Assembly (NCBI RefSeq): GCF_000599865.1
Contig: NZ_JHAC01000028.1
Span: forward strand, 1-7,508
Length of the DNA: 7,508 nt
From: Deinococcus phoenicis
GTDB taxonomy: Bacteria; Deinococcota; Deinococci; Deinococcales; Deinococcaceae
Direction of reading: 5' to 3'
This document shows, piece after piece, positions 1-7,508 of this stretch. The first letter of the stretch is position 1. Every line of letters begins with the position of its first letter. The notes beneath the pieces are model-generated. The model was given only the letters and a program-made list of their open reading frames with translations. It searched no databases and was not told the origin of the DNA. The translations under genes were made by a program, and so were the position numbers.

Positions 1-17
1 TGGGAGTACGGCCTCAT
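1..17 (-). CDS. possible 5' end of a further minus-strand gene (5 codons only)
   Basis: An ATG on the minus strand at 17-15 opens a frame that leaves the window after five codons (M-R-P-Y-S). It is preceded by AAGGTG, an SD-like sequence 4 nt upstream. The same stretch can be read as TAAGGT, a TANNNT hexamer (23-28), 5 nt before the ATG. The position, 40 nt after the DoxX-like stop, would suit the next gene of the same transcript. Nothing about its product can be said, and the start may be fortuitous. Confidence 0.22.
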
Positions 18-57
18 ACCCCACCTTACGCCTCCGGCAACCTTTCTGCGCCCCGCC

Positions 58-438
58 CTAGTCGCGGTTTCGGCCCGCCCGCCAGACCAGCAGCATCAGC
101 AGCGGTTGCAGGGGCAGCCTGGCCCACAGGCCCCAGGCAGGCAGGGGCCGGAAGCGTTCCGGGTGCTGGGTCATGTAGACATTGGCTGGGAAGACCGCGA
201 CCAGCAGGGCCAGCAGGCCCCAGCGTGCGGCGGGCCGGGGGGCCGGATGCAGCAGCCCCAGCCCGTCCGCGATTTCCGCCGCGCCGCTCAGCAGGGTGGC
301 TGTGCGGGCGGGCAACGGCAGCCCCGGCGGCACGATGCGGTCGAATGTCTCCGGCTTCACGAAGTGCAGGATGCCCGCCCCGGTGAAGAGGGCCGCGAGC
401 AGCAGCACGCCCGGCGTGGGCTTCTGGAGTTCTGGCAT
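58..438 (-). CDS. DoxX-like small integral membrane protein
   Basis: A 126-residue protein with four predicted membrane segments at about 9-27, 45-64, 71-89 and 103-119, which is the size and layout of the DoxX/DoxD-like superfamily. Family-like signatures visible are G-I-L-H-F-V-K-P-E-T-F near residue 22, followed by I-V-P-P-x-L-P, and F-P-A-N-V-Y-M at 83-89. DoxX-like proteins sit in the cytoplasmic membrane; some relate to quinone or thiosulfate oxidation, but most, including this subgroup, have no settled function. The ATG at 438 is chosen because AGAGGGAGA lies 4 nt upstream, a good SD; this gene is not leaderless. It lies 71 nt downstream of the 73-aa gene, with a stem-loop between them, so it may be transcribed by read-through or from an unseen promoter. 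The family call is fairly secure, the biochemical role is not. Confidence 0.8.
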   Translation of the reverse strand: MPELQKPTPGVLLLAALFTGAGILHFVKPETFDRIVPPGLPLPARTATLLSGAAEIADGLGLLHPAPRPAARWGLLALLVAVFPANVYMTQHPERFRPLPAWGLWARLPLQPLLMLLVWRAGRNRD

Positions 439-462
439 ATGTTCTCCCTCTGCGGCAGCAGA

Positions 463-489
463 AAGGGCCGGACCGCTTGCCCGACCCTT
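463..489 (-). terminator. stem-loop between the 73-aa gene and the DoxX-like gene
   Basis: Read on either strand, AAGGG-x-CGG pairs with CCG-x-CCCTT around a 9-nt loop, with one mismatch (468/484). On the minus strand it starts 21 nt after the stop of the 73-aa gene and is followed by TTTCT, so it looks like a weak intrinsic terminator or attenuator ahead of the DoxX-like gene. The U-tract is poor, so the function is an inference. Confidence 0.4.
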
Positions 490-509
490 CCCGGAAGTGA
501 CCTGCTTGC

Positions 510-731
<222 letters not shown>

Positions 732-736
732 GGCCT

Positions 737-751
737 GAGCCTGACAGGCTC
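737..751. repeat. 15-nt palindrome 5 nt before the 73-aa gene start
   Basis: GAGCCTGACAGGCTC has 7-nt arms around a single central base; as RNA it would fold as a 6-bp stem with a 3-nt loop. It ends 5 nt before the ATG of the 73-aa gene and contains the only AGG that could serve as its SD. It could be an operator, a translation-control hairpin, or a remnant terminator of the dcd-GNAT transcript. The sequence does not decide among these. Confidence 0.45.
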
Positions 752-810
752 TGTACCCGTCCACGCGAGCGGACGCTGAAGCCAGATTCAGAAATGAAGA
801 GGCCGTGAAG

Positions 811-1310
811 TCAGGCGGGCGGTGCGAGATAGACGTGCATGGTCGGATGCTCGCCCCGCCCATTCCGCCACCCGGCAGGTGCAGTCGCTACCCGCCGCCA
901 GCCCTCCCGCTCGTACAGGCGGAGGGCGGCCCCAGCCTCCGCCACAACTTCCAGCGCCACACGCCAGCCCTCTGCGCGTGCAAAGGCCAGGGCGGCCGCC
1001 AGCAGCGCCGCGCCTGCCCCGCTGCCGCGTCCCGCCGGGGCCACGAACAGGCGGCCCACGTAGGCCACCTCGTCCGGCCGCAGCTGTTCCGCCTGCATCC
1101 AGGGGAGGGCGTCCTGGCCCCCCCGGCGCAGCAGGCCGTGCCCCCAGACCTCGCCGGTTCCGGCCACGGTGACCCAGGCGGCCTGCTCGCCCGTCGGGGT
1201 CAGCCAGGCTGCCGGGTCGTCCGGCCAGCGCGAGGGGTAGCCGTCGGCGGCGTACACCTGCCGCAGGGCGGTCACGCAGGCGGGCAGGTCCTCCGGCTCC
1301 CGGCGGCGGA

Positions 1311-1314
<4 letters not shown>
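811..1314 (-). CDS. GNAT-family N-acetyltransferase
   Basis: A 167-residue protein with the GCN5-related acetyltransferase fold signature. Motif A is at about 86-108 (V-G-R-L-F-V-A-P followed by R96-G-S-G-A-G, matching the R/Q-x-x-G-x-G/A pyrophosphate loop that binds acetyl-CoA). Motif B is at about 130-140 ([11 protein letters not shown]). Length is normal for a single-domain GNAT. The substrate (small molecule, peptide or protein amine) cannot be read from the sequence. The start is a GTG at 1314-1312 that overlaps the dcd stop in GTGA. There is no SD or TANNNT box, so translation is probably coupled to dcd, and the two genes should be one transcript. A role in dCTP metabolism is not implied by the overlap alone. 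Confidence 0.85.
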
Positions 1315-1874
<560 letters not shown>

Positions 1875-1881
1875 GGCCCGC

Positions 1882-1887
1882 ATGGTA
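1882..1887 (-). promoter_or_regulatory. leaderless -10 element of dcd
   Basis: TACCAT on the minus strand, 7 nt before the dcd ATG, matches the Deinococcus TANNNT -10 with transcription starting at or next to the start codon. No recognisable -35 exists: the place 17 bp upstream lies within the opposite gene's promoter. Confidence 0.7.
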
Positions 1888-1907
1888 GCGGGCAGGACGC
1901 GGGGCGG

Positions 1908-1913
1908 TAGGCT
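1908..1913 (+). promoter_or_regulatory. leaderless -10 element of the phosphoesterase gene
   Basis: TAGGCT lies 7 nt before the ATG at 1921, again with no SD. The two divergent -10 boxes are separated by only 20 bp, so each promoter's -35 zone lies on the other's -10. Confidence 0.65.
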
Positions 1914-1920
1914 GGCCCGC

Positions 1921-2670
1921 ATGAGGGTGGCAGTGATCAGTGACGTGCATGGCAACGCCTTCGCGCTGGAGGCGGTGCTGGACGACGTGCAGGCGGCCGC
2001 TCCCGATCTGACCGTGAATCTGGGCGATCAGGTCGAGGGGTCGGCGGACCCGGCGCGGGCAGCGGCCCTGCAACGGAGTCTGGCGCAGGCGGGTGCCCTG
2101 GAAGTGCGCGGCAACAACGAGGAGAAGCTGTGGCCGGGCGGGCGGCGTTCGGCCCTCACCCTCGCTTACGGCGCCTGGCTGGAAGCGCAGGTGCCCCCGC
2201 AGGCACTGGCCCGTCTGGCCGCCCTCCCCCTCACCGCGCGGGCGCTGGACGGGGCGCTCTTTGCCTGCCACGGCACGCCCGAGAGTGCCTGGGACAGCCT
2301 GCTGTGGGTCTGGGAATCGGGTGGCGCGGGCGGGGGCTTTTACCGCGCCCGCGACCCCCGCGAACTGTGCGCGCTGGTGCAGCCCCTGGGGGCCGAGGTC
2401 GTCCTGTGCGGCCACACCCACCGCCCCGGTGCCACCCGGGTGGGCGACACGCTGGTGGTGAATGCGGGTGCGGTCAGCGACCAGGTGGACGGCGACCCCC
2501 GCGCCCGCTGGACGCTGCTGACGCGCGGGCCGCAGGGGTGGACCGTGGACTTCCGCGCCGTGCCCTATGACATCGGGGCCGCCGTGCGCTGGTCGGAAGC
2601 CCATTCGCCTTTTGGACCGGGCGAGGGCGAGTTGCTGCGCTCGGGCACCTTCGACAGTCGGGGCGGGTAG
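1921..2670 (+). CDS. calcineurin-type metallophosphoesterase (YfcE/MJ0936-like)
   Basis: A 249-residue cytoplasmic protein with the full metallophosphoesterase motif series: D8-x-H10-G-N (metal 1), G35-D36 (bridging metal ligand), G64-N65-N66-E67, H117-G, and G164-H165-T-H167-R-P. The third motif reads GNNE where the classical form is GNH(D/E). The usual catalytic His is therefore Asn, as happens in YfcE/MJ0936-type phosphodiesterases, while the metal-binding N65 is kept. Expected activity is Mn2+- or Ni2+-type hydrolysis of a phosphomono- or diester; the natural substrate is unknown. The frame is open upstream to 1771, but the ATG at 1921 gives the family N-terminus [10 protein letters not shown] and has TAGGCT 7 nt upstream, so it is taken as a leaderless start. 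It is a single-gene plus-strand unit, divergent from dcd and convergent with wrbA. Confidence 0.9.
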   Translation: MRVAVISDVHGNAFALEAVLDDVQAAAPDLTVNLGDQVEGSADPARAAALQRSLAQAGALEVRGNNEEKLWPGGRRSALTLAYGAWLEAQVPPQALARLAALPLTARALDGALFACHGTPESAWDSLLWVWESGGAGGGFYRARDPRELCALVQPLGAEVVLCGHTHRPGATRVGDTLVVNAGAVSDQVDGDPRARWTLLTRGPQGWTVDFRAVPYDIGAAVRWSEAHSPFGPGEGELLRSGTFDSRGG

Positions 2671-2688
2671 GGCGGCTCTGGGTAGAAC

Positions 2689-2722
2689 GGAACGCGCCCC
2701 CGATCTCCTCTGGGCGCGTTCC
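2689..2722. terminator. bidirectional terminator between the phosphoesterase gene and wrbA
   Basis: GGAACGCGCCC (2689-2699) pairs perfectly with GGGCGCGTTCC (2712-2722) around a 12-nt loop. It sits between two convergent stop codons, 18 nt after one and 11 nt from the other, the expected place for a shared terminator. Neither side has a U-tract, so the call rests on the 11-bp GC-rich stem and its position. Confidence 0.75.
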
Positions 2723-2733
2723 TGCGGCCTGCC

Positions 2734-3342
<609 letters not shown>

Positions 3343-3348
3343 GCCCCG

Positions 3349-3377
3349 ATGGTACGCCCTGCGGCCAATTTATTCAA
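3349..3377 (-). promoter_or_regulatory. leaderless promoter of wrbA, with adjacent palindrome
   Basis: On the minus strand TTGAAT (3372-3377), a 17-bp spacer and TACCAT (3349-3354) precede the ATG by 6 nt. The -35 shares TTGA with the TTGACA consensus. An 8-bp palindrome AAACGTTT lies at 3382-3389, 4 bp upstream of the -35, in a locally A/T-rich patch; it could be part of a regulator site, which is a guess. Confidence 0.75.
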
Positions 3378-3389
3378 CATCAAACGTTT

Positions 3390-3551
3390 TTGAGGAACCG
3401 CCGGACCTTCACACACGGTTCACAGTGCCTCGCGTCGCCGGACCCGGTTGCCCCCTCCAGTCACGCTACGGGCCTGAATGAGCGGGGAACCAGGGCAGAC
3501 AGCTCGCCGCCCACCCTCCTCCTCGGTGCGGAGTTCACCTTGCTGGGGTGT
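3390..3551. other. intergenic stretch between wrbA promoter and glpX stop
   Basis: About 160 bp with no coding sequence that I would accept. A 6-bp inverted repeat, GAACCG (3395-3400) and CGGTTC (3416-3421), could end the glpX transcript, but it lies about 130 nt past the stop and lacks a U-tract on the minus strand. No nearer convincing glpX terminator is visible. Confidence 0.3.
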
Positions 3552-4562
<1,011 letters not shown>

Positions 4563-4568
4563 GCGGGC

Positions 4569-4574
4569 ACCGTA
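4569..4574 (-). promoter_or_regulatory. leaderless -10 element of glpX
   Basis: TACGGT on the minus strand, 6 nt before the glpX ATG. No clear -35 is seen. It makes glpX independently expressible from the upstream UspA-like gene. Confidence 0.6.
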
Positions 4575-4627
4575 CCACGCTGGGCGGGACAAACGGGGCC
4601 GGGAAACCGTTCCGGTGGGCCGGGGGA

Positions 4628-5041
4628 TCAGTGCTGCTGGCGCACGCTCAGGACCGGGATGGGCGACTCACGGATGACCCGCTGGGCGACGGAACCGACC
4701 AGCAGACGCTGTAACCCACGCTTCCCGCTGGTCGCCATCACGATCAGCCCGAAGTCTCCACTTCTGGCCCGGTGCAGGATCTCGGTCGCGGGGTCGCCCA
4801 TCTGGATCAGTTCACCGCCGCCCAGCGTCTTCAGGCGGGCCTCTGCGGCCGGGTCCACCTGGGCCACCGACTCGCCCTCCACGACCCGGTCCGGGAACGC
4901 TTCGCCCCGCAGCAGGATTTCTCCGGGAATCACCACGTGCAGGAGGTGCAGCTCTGCCCCCGGAAAGAACCGGCGGGCCGTCTCCAGCGCCGGATGGGTG
5001 TCGTCGAGCGATTCGATGGGGACCAGGATACGCAGGGTCAT
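4628..5041 (-). CDS. universal stress protein (UspA domain)
   Basis: A 137-residue single-domain universal stress protein: N-terminal strand M-T-L-R-I-L-V-P-I, central L-H-L-L-H-V-V (31-37), and the C-terminal nucleotide loop ending V-G116-S117-V-A-Q-R-V-I, then S-P-I-P-V-L-S-V. USPs form cytoplasmic dimers and respond to starvation or other stress. The ATP-binding subgroup carries G-2x-G-9x-G-S/T. Here the second Gly (G106), the 9-residue spacing and G116-S117 fit, but the first position is A103, so nucleotide binding is likely but not certain. The ATG at 5041 is set by a strong SD, AAGGAGA, 6 nt upstream; unlike most neighbours this gene has a leader. A candidate promoter lies about 115 bp upstream. 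The stop is 65 nt before glpX on the same strand. Confidence 0.9.
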   Translation of the reverse strand: MTLRILVPIESLDDTHPALETARRFFPGAELHLLHVVIPGEILLRGEAFPDRVVEGESVAQVDPAAEARLKTLGGGELIQMGDPATEILHRARSGDFGLIVMATSGKRGLQRLLVGSVAQRVIRESPIPVLSVRQQH

Positions 5042-5047
5042 GGGGAG

Positions 5048-5060
5048 TCTCCTTCGGAGA
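5048..5060 (-). promoter_or_regulatory. SD of the UspA-like gene inside a small hairpin
   Basis: In the mRNA, TCTCC-GAA-GGAGA forms a 5-bp stem with a 3-nt loop, and the 3' arm is the SD core. The start codon is 6 nt beyond. Such a short stem could reduce initiation in a temperature- or structure-dependent way, but it may simply be a coincidence of a purine-rich SD. Confidence 0.45.
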
Positions 5061-5156
5061 AGGGCTGCTGTGGGAGGTGGCTCGGCGGCCGGGAGCGCCG
5101 TCCAGCCGTTCGGGGCTGCTGCAAGGGACCATTCCGGTTCCCGGAGAGCCTCCCCG

Positions 5157-5162
5157 ATTCTA
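5157..5162 (-). promoter_or_regulatory. candidate -10 of the UspA-like gene
   Basis: TAGAAT on the minus strand is the closest match to a consensus -10 in the region and would give a leader of roughly 110 nt. The -35 zone (around TGTCTT) is poor. The leader would begin with a GGAG-AGC-CTCC type stem at 5143-5153. Confidence 0.4.
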
Positions 5163-5445
5163 AGAGAGCCAGCCGCTTAAAAGACAGCACCCGATTAAAC
5201 AAGTGCTCGCGGTTCATTCGCCAGTAACCGGACAAGAGGCCCAGCGGTGCGTCATTTTTGTTGTCGGCCTCCGCCAGATTCTGGGACCCGGTCCAAGATC
5301 ATCAGGACTGGTTTGCTCTGCACAGGCGGAGCTAGAGAGAACGCTCTCTTGAACGGCACAGTTGGCAGGACGGCTTATGCGTGGGCCAGGGGCCAGAACG
5401 GCGAGCGTCAGGGACAGCCCCCGTCCGGCGCATCCGGCCTGGCCC
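5163..5445. other. non-coding interval with several stem-loops
   Basis: The stretch from the UspA-like promoter to the stop of the 36-aa gene has no frame with convincing codon bias or start signals. It holds a nested set of stems: CTCCGCC (5269-5275) with GGCGGAG (5325-5331), and inside it CCGGTCC (5288-5294) with GGACTGG (5305-5311, one G-U pair). A separate hairpin AGAGAG-AACG-CTCTCT (5334-5349) follows. Near the end GGGCCAGG (5383-5390) can pair with CCTGGCCC (5438-5445), which abuts the stop codon of the 36-aa gene and may belong to its terminator. An RNA gene is possible but no promoter for one is obvious. Confidence 0.4.
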
Positions 5446-5556
5446 TTACCGCAGCACACCTGTCCAGACCAGCAGCAGCCACACCAGCACCGGAATCGCC
5501 AGCGTGCCGACAATCAGCTTCAGCAGCCGCCACCAGTCGTTCAGGAACTCGCGCAT
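5446..5556 (-). CDS. 36-aa single-pass membrane microprotein
   Basis: Small gene of 36 codons plus TAA. The product has a charged, Trp-containing head (R2, E3, D7, W8-W9-R10, K13), then one hydrophobic helix from about 14 to 35 with a central proline (P22) and Trp at 26 and 31, ending in R36. Predicted to be an inner-membrane peptide. The positive charges near the N-terminal end suggest an N-in orientation, but R36 at the other end makes this uncertain. Support for a real gene: TACCTT sits 6 nt before the ATG with CGGACA 17 bp further upstream, the same leaderless layout as its neighbours. The third codon positions are also mostly G or C. No family recognised; it could be a regulator of a membrane protein or a stress-related microprotein. 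It is divergent from pgm, with 120 bp between the starts. Confidence 0.7.
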   Translation of the reverse strand: MREFLNDWWRLLKLIVGTLAIPVLVWLLLVWTGVLR

Positions 5557-5562
5557 GGGGCG

Positions 5563-5591
5563 AAGGTAGCAGCCCGGGGCGGGGCTGTCCG
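5563..5591 (-). promoter_or_regulatory. leaderless promoter of the 36-aa gene
   Basis: On the minus strand CGGACA (5586-5591; GACA matches the -35 consensus), a 17-bp spacer and TACCTT (5563-5568) precede the ATG by 6 nt. No SD is present. Confidence 0.65.
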
Positions 5592-5596
5592 GGTGG

Positions 5597-5613
5597 CCGG
5601 TCACGTGGACCGG
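5597..5613. promoter_or_regulatory. 17-bp inverted repeat, operator-like (distal)
   Basis: CCGGTC and GACCGG are exact inverted arms around ACGTG. The repeat starts 5 bp upstream of the -35 of the 36-aa gene and lies about 50 bp upstream of the pgm -10, so a bound regulator could act on either promoter. Confidence 0.45.
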
Positions 5614-5630
5614 ATGAGCGGGGCCTGAAC

Positions 5631-5647
5631 AGCAGAGCGGTTCTGCT
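5631..5647. promoter_or_regulatory. 17-bp inverted repeat over the pgm -35 position
   Basis: AGCAGA and TCTGCT are exact inverted arms around GCGGT. The right arm (5642-5647) is exactly 17 bp upstream of the pgm -10, where a -35 should be, and it does not resemble TTGACA. An operator or activator site is likelier than a terminator, since nothing upstream on the plus strand needs ending. Confidence 0.5.
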
Positions 5648-5664
5648 TTCCGGCCCCCGCTGCT

Positions 5665-5670
5665 TACACT
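5665..5670 (+). promoter_or_regulatory. leaderless -10 element of pgm
   Basis: TACACT ends 6 nt before the ATG at 5677, with no SD between. It supports this ATG over the in-frame ATG at 5704. Confidence 0.7.
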
Positions 5671-5676
5671 GCCCCT

Positions 5677-7335
5677 ATGACGCTGAGTCCTCTGGCCGGG
5701 CACATGGCACCGCCGTCCCTTCTGACGAACATTCCCCGCCTGGTCGCGTACTACTACGAGAAGCGCCCGGACGTGAACGACCCTGCGCAGCGCGTGGCGT
5801 TCGGCACCAGCGGGCACCGGGGAACGTCCCTGGACGGCTCCTTCAACGAGGCGCACATCCTCGCTGTGGCGCAGGCGGTGGCTGAGCACCGCGCGGCGGC
5901 AGGCATCGCGGGGCCGCTGTACATGGGCCTGGACACCCACGCGCTGAGCGAACCCGCCTGGATCACGGCGCTTCAGGTGCTGGTGGCGAACGGCGTGCGG
6001 GTGCGCGCGCAGCCAGGCTCCTTCACGCCCACGCCGCTGATCAGCCACGCGATCCTCAACCACAACCGAGCCGGGCAGCGCTCAGGGGGTGGGGGCGACG
6101 TGGCGGACGGCATCGTCATCACGCCCAGCCACAACCCCCCGCAGGACGGCGGCTTCAAGTACAACCCCCCCAGTGGCGGCCCCGCCGACACCGACATCAC
6201 GAAGGCCGTGCAGAACCGGGCGAACGCGCTGCTGGAAGGCGGCCTCAAGGACGTGCGGCGGGTTTCCCTGGACGATGCGCTGGCCGCCCTCGACCCCTTC
6301 GACTTCATCACGCCGTATGTCTCCGAGCTGGATCAGGTGATCGACCTGGACGCCATCCGCCAGAGCGGCGTCCGCATCGGTGTCGATCCCCTCGGGGGGG
6401 CCAGCCTGCCCGTCTGGGAGGCCATCCAGGCGGCGCACGGCCTGAACCTCAGCATCGTGAACGACCGCGTGGACCCCAGCTTCGCCTTTATGTCCGTGGA
6501 CCGGGACGGCAAGATCCGCATGGACTGCTCCAGTCCCTACGCGATGGCGGGCCTGCTGCGCCTCAAGGGCGACTTCGACGTCGCCATCGGCAACGACCCC
6601 GACGCCGACCGCCACGGCATCGTGACGGCGGACGGCCTGATGAATCCCAACCATTACCTGGCCGTGATGATCGACTACCTCTTTCAGAACCGCCCCGGCT
6701 GGAGCGCGGACGCGGGCGTGGGCAAGACGGTGGTCAGCAGCGCCCTGATCGACCGCGTGACGGCGGGCCTGGGGCGGCGGCTCTTCGAGGTGCCGGTGGG
6801 CTTCAAGTACTTCGTGGGAGGCCTGCTGTCCGGCTCTCTGGGCTTCGGCGGCGAGGAGTCGGCGGGGGCCAGCTTCCTGCGCCGGGACGGGGGCGCCTGG
6901 AGCACCGACAAGGACGGCCTCATTCCCGGTCTGCTGGCCGCCGAGATCACCGCGAAGACCGGGCAGACGCCCTCGCAGCGCTTCAAAGTCCTGACCGAGA
7001 AGTACGGGGAAACCGCCTACGACCGCCAGGACGCGCCCGCCAACGCGGCCCAGAAGAAGGTGCTGGCGAACCTCAGCCCCGAGCAGGTCACGGCCTCCAC
7101 CCTGGCGGGCGACCCGATCACCGCCAAACTCACCCGCGCGCCCGGCAACGGCGAACCCATCGGCGGCCTGAAGGTCACCACCGACCACGCCTGGTTCGCC
7201 GCGCGGCCCAGCGGCACCGAGGACGTGTACAAGATCTATGCCGAGAGCTTCAAAGGTGCGGACCATCTGCGCGAGGTGATGGCCGAGGCCCGCGAGGTCG
7301 TGGACGCGGCCTTCCAGGCCGGAGGGGCAGCATGA
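5677..7335 (+). CDS. pgm: phosphoglucomutase, alpha-D-glucose-specific
   Basis: A 552-residue cytoplasmic enzyme of the alpha-D-phosphohexomutase superfamily interconverting glucose-6-phosphate and glucose-1-phosphate, the link between glycolysis/gluconeogenesis and glycogen or cell-surface sugar synthesis. The N-terminal F-G-T-S-G-H-R-G (42-49) is the hallmark of the E. coli Pgm type, and length agrees (about 546). The active-site phosphoserine is S151 in T-P-S-H-N-P. The Mg2+ loop is D307-P-D309-A-D311-R. The sugar-binding loop is G-G-E393-E-S395-A-G. The phosphate-binding loop is R510-P-S-G-T-E-D near the C-terminus. All catalytic elements are intact. The start follows a leaderless TACACT box; two inverted repeats upstream suggest regulation. 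The stop overlaps the next gene in ATGA, so translational coupling is expected. Confidence 0.97.
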   Translation: MTLSPLAGHMAPPSLLTNIPRLVAYYYEKRPDVNDPAQRVAFGTSGHRGTSLDGSFNEAHILAVAQAVAEHRAAAGIAGPLYMGLDTHALSEPAWITALQVLVANGVRVRAQPGSFTPTPLISHAILNHNRAGQRSGGGGDVADGIVITPSHNPPQDGGFKYNPPSGGPADTDITKAVQNRANALLEGGLKDVRRVSLDDALAALDPFDFITPYVSELDQVIDLDAIRQSGVRIGVDPLGGASLPVWEAIQAAHGLNLSIVNDRVDPSFAFMSVDRDGKIRMDCSSPYAMAGLLRLKGDFDVAIGNDPDADRHGIVTADGLMNPNHYLAVMIDYLFQNRPGWSADAGVGKTVVSSALIDRVTAGLGRRLFEVPVGFKYFVGGLLSGSLGFGGEESAGASFLRRDGGAWSTDKDGLIPGLLAAEITAKTGQTPSQRFKVLTEKYGETAYDRQDAPANAAQKKVLANLSPEQVTASTLAGDPITAKLTRAPGNGEPIGGLKVTTDHAWFAARPSGTEDVYKIYAESFKGADHLREVMAEAREVVDAAFQAGGAA

Positions 7336-7508
7336 TGCAGGACCACACCGTCATCACCCGTGAGGAGATCACCGGCGTGGAGTTCGACTGGTTTGCCGCC
7401 GATCCGCGGGGGCACGTCGCCCAGTTTCTCGCGGCGGGCGATCCGCACGTGCCCGCCGCCGCCCTCGCCTCCGAGGAACTCCTCGAAGCCCTGCACGTGT
7501 GGCTCGAT
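7332..7508 (+). CDS. unidentified protein, 5' part only
   Basis: The first 59 codons are present and the gene runs off the right edge. It begins ATGATG; the first ATG overlaps the pgm stop by 4 nt. GGAGG lies 6 nt before the first and 9 nt before the second ATG, so both starts are usable. The visible part includes [17 protein letters not shown] and then A-G-D-P-H-V-P. This D-W-F-x-x-D-x-x-G-x-V-A-x-F pattern reminds me of small uncharacterised bacterial proteins with a beta-rich start, but I cannot name the family. No signal peptide or membrane segment is seen. Being coupled to pgm does not by itself indicate a sugar role. Confidence 0.75.
   Translation, partial: MMQDHTVITREEITGVEFDWFAADPRGHVAQFLAAGDPHVPAAALASEELLEALHVWLD

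Noticed and set aside
4602..4616. Short inverted repeats (GGAA-TTCC, ACCG-CGGT) between the UspA-like gene and glpX
   Set aside because: Four-base arms are expected by chance in such DNA, and there is no U-tract, so I do not call a terminator or operator.
5038..5235. A 65-codon frame ending at the UspA-like start with an ATGA overlap
   Set aside because: The overlap looks like a leader peptide, but the frame has neither an SD nor a TANNNT box, weak codon bias, and a product without plausible structure; it covers the likely promoter and leader.
5362..5376. TTATG sequence as a possible radiation/desiccation response motif half-site
   Set aside because: The Deinococcus RDRM palindrome needs a matching inverted half; none is present here or before any other gene I checked.
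6082..7266. A 394-codon open frame on the minus strand
   Set aside because: Antisense to pgm, which has every catalytic motif; the translation has no recognisable domain and biased Val/Gly/Arg composition.

Overview
The window is very GC-rich DNA with strongly G/C-ending codons. It most likely comes from the chromosome of a Deinococcus species or close relative. The main clue is the promoter style: six genes carry a TANNNT -10 hexamer exactly 6 or 7 nt before the start codon and no Shine-Dalgarno (SD) sequence. This is the leaderless-mRNA arrangement known to be common in Deinococcus. The gene content (dCTP deaminase, class II FBPase, WrbA, a UspA-like protein, phosphoglucomutase) fits. Genus assignment is an inference; no rRNA or other taxonomic marker is present.

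Left block (1-1874, minus strand, read right to left): dcd (dCTP deaminase), a GNAT acetyltransferase overlapping dcd by 4 nt, a 73-aa extremely charged protein, and a DoxX-like membrane protein. A new minus-strand gene may start at the left edge. dcd is leaderless. The GNAT gene is probably translationally coupled to dcd. The DoxX-like gene has a normal SD.

Centre (1875-5041): a calcineurin-type metallophosphoesterase diverges from dcd across only 46 bp, and both genes start leaderless. It converges on wrbA over a perfect 11-bp stem that should terminate both. wrbA, glpX (class II fructose-1,6-bisphosphatase) and a UspA-like gene are all on the minus strand but look separately transcribed. 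wrbA and glpX have their own leaderless promoters; the UspA-like gene has a long leader with an SD placed inside a small hairpin.

Right block (5042-7508): a roughly 400-bp non-coding stretch with several stem-loops, then a 36-aa single-pass membrane microprotein on the minus strand. Divergent from it is pgm (phosphoglucomutase), which overlaps by 4 nt an unidentified gene running off the right edge. Between the divergent starts lie two 17-bp inverted repeats of the same 6-5-6 layout, one covering the -35 position of pgm.

Functionally the window mixes central carbon flow (GlpX: fructose-1,6-bisphosphate to fructose-6-phosphate; Pgm: glucose-6-phosphate to/from glucose-1-phosphate), pyrimidine nucleotide supply (Dcd) and stress or redox proteins (WrbA, UspA-like). 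I see no mobile element, CRISPR array, phage gene, tRNA or rRNA. No complete new multi-gene system is evident; the most unusual signals are the regulatory architecture and the two small proteins.
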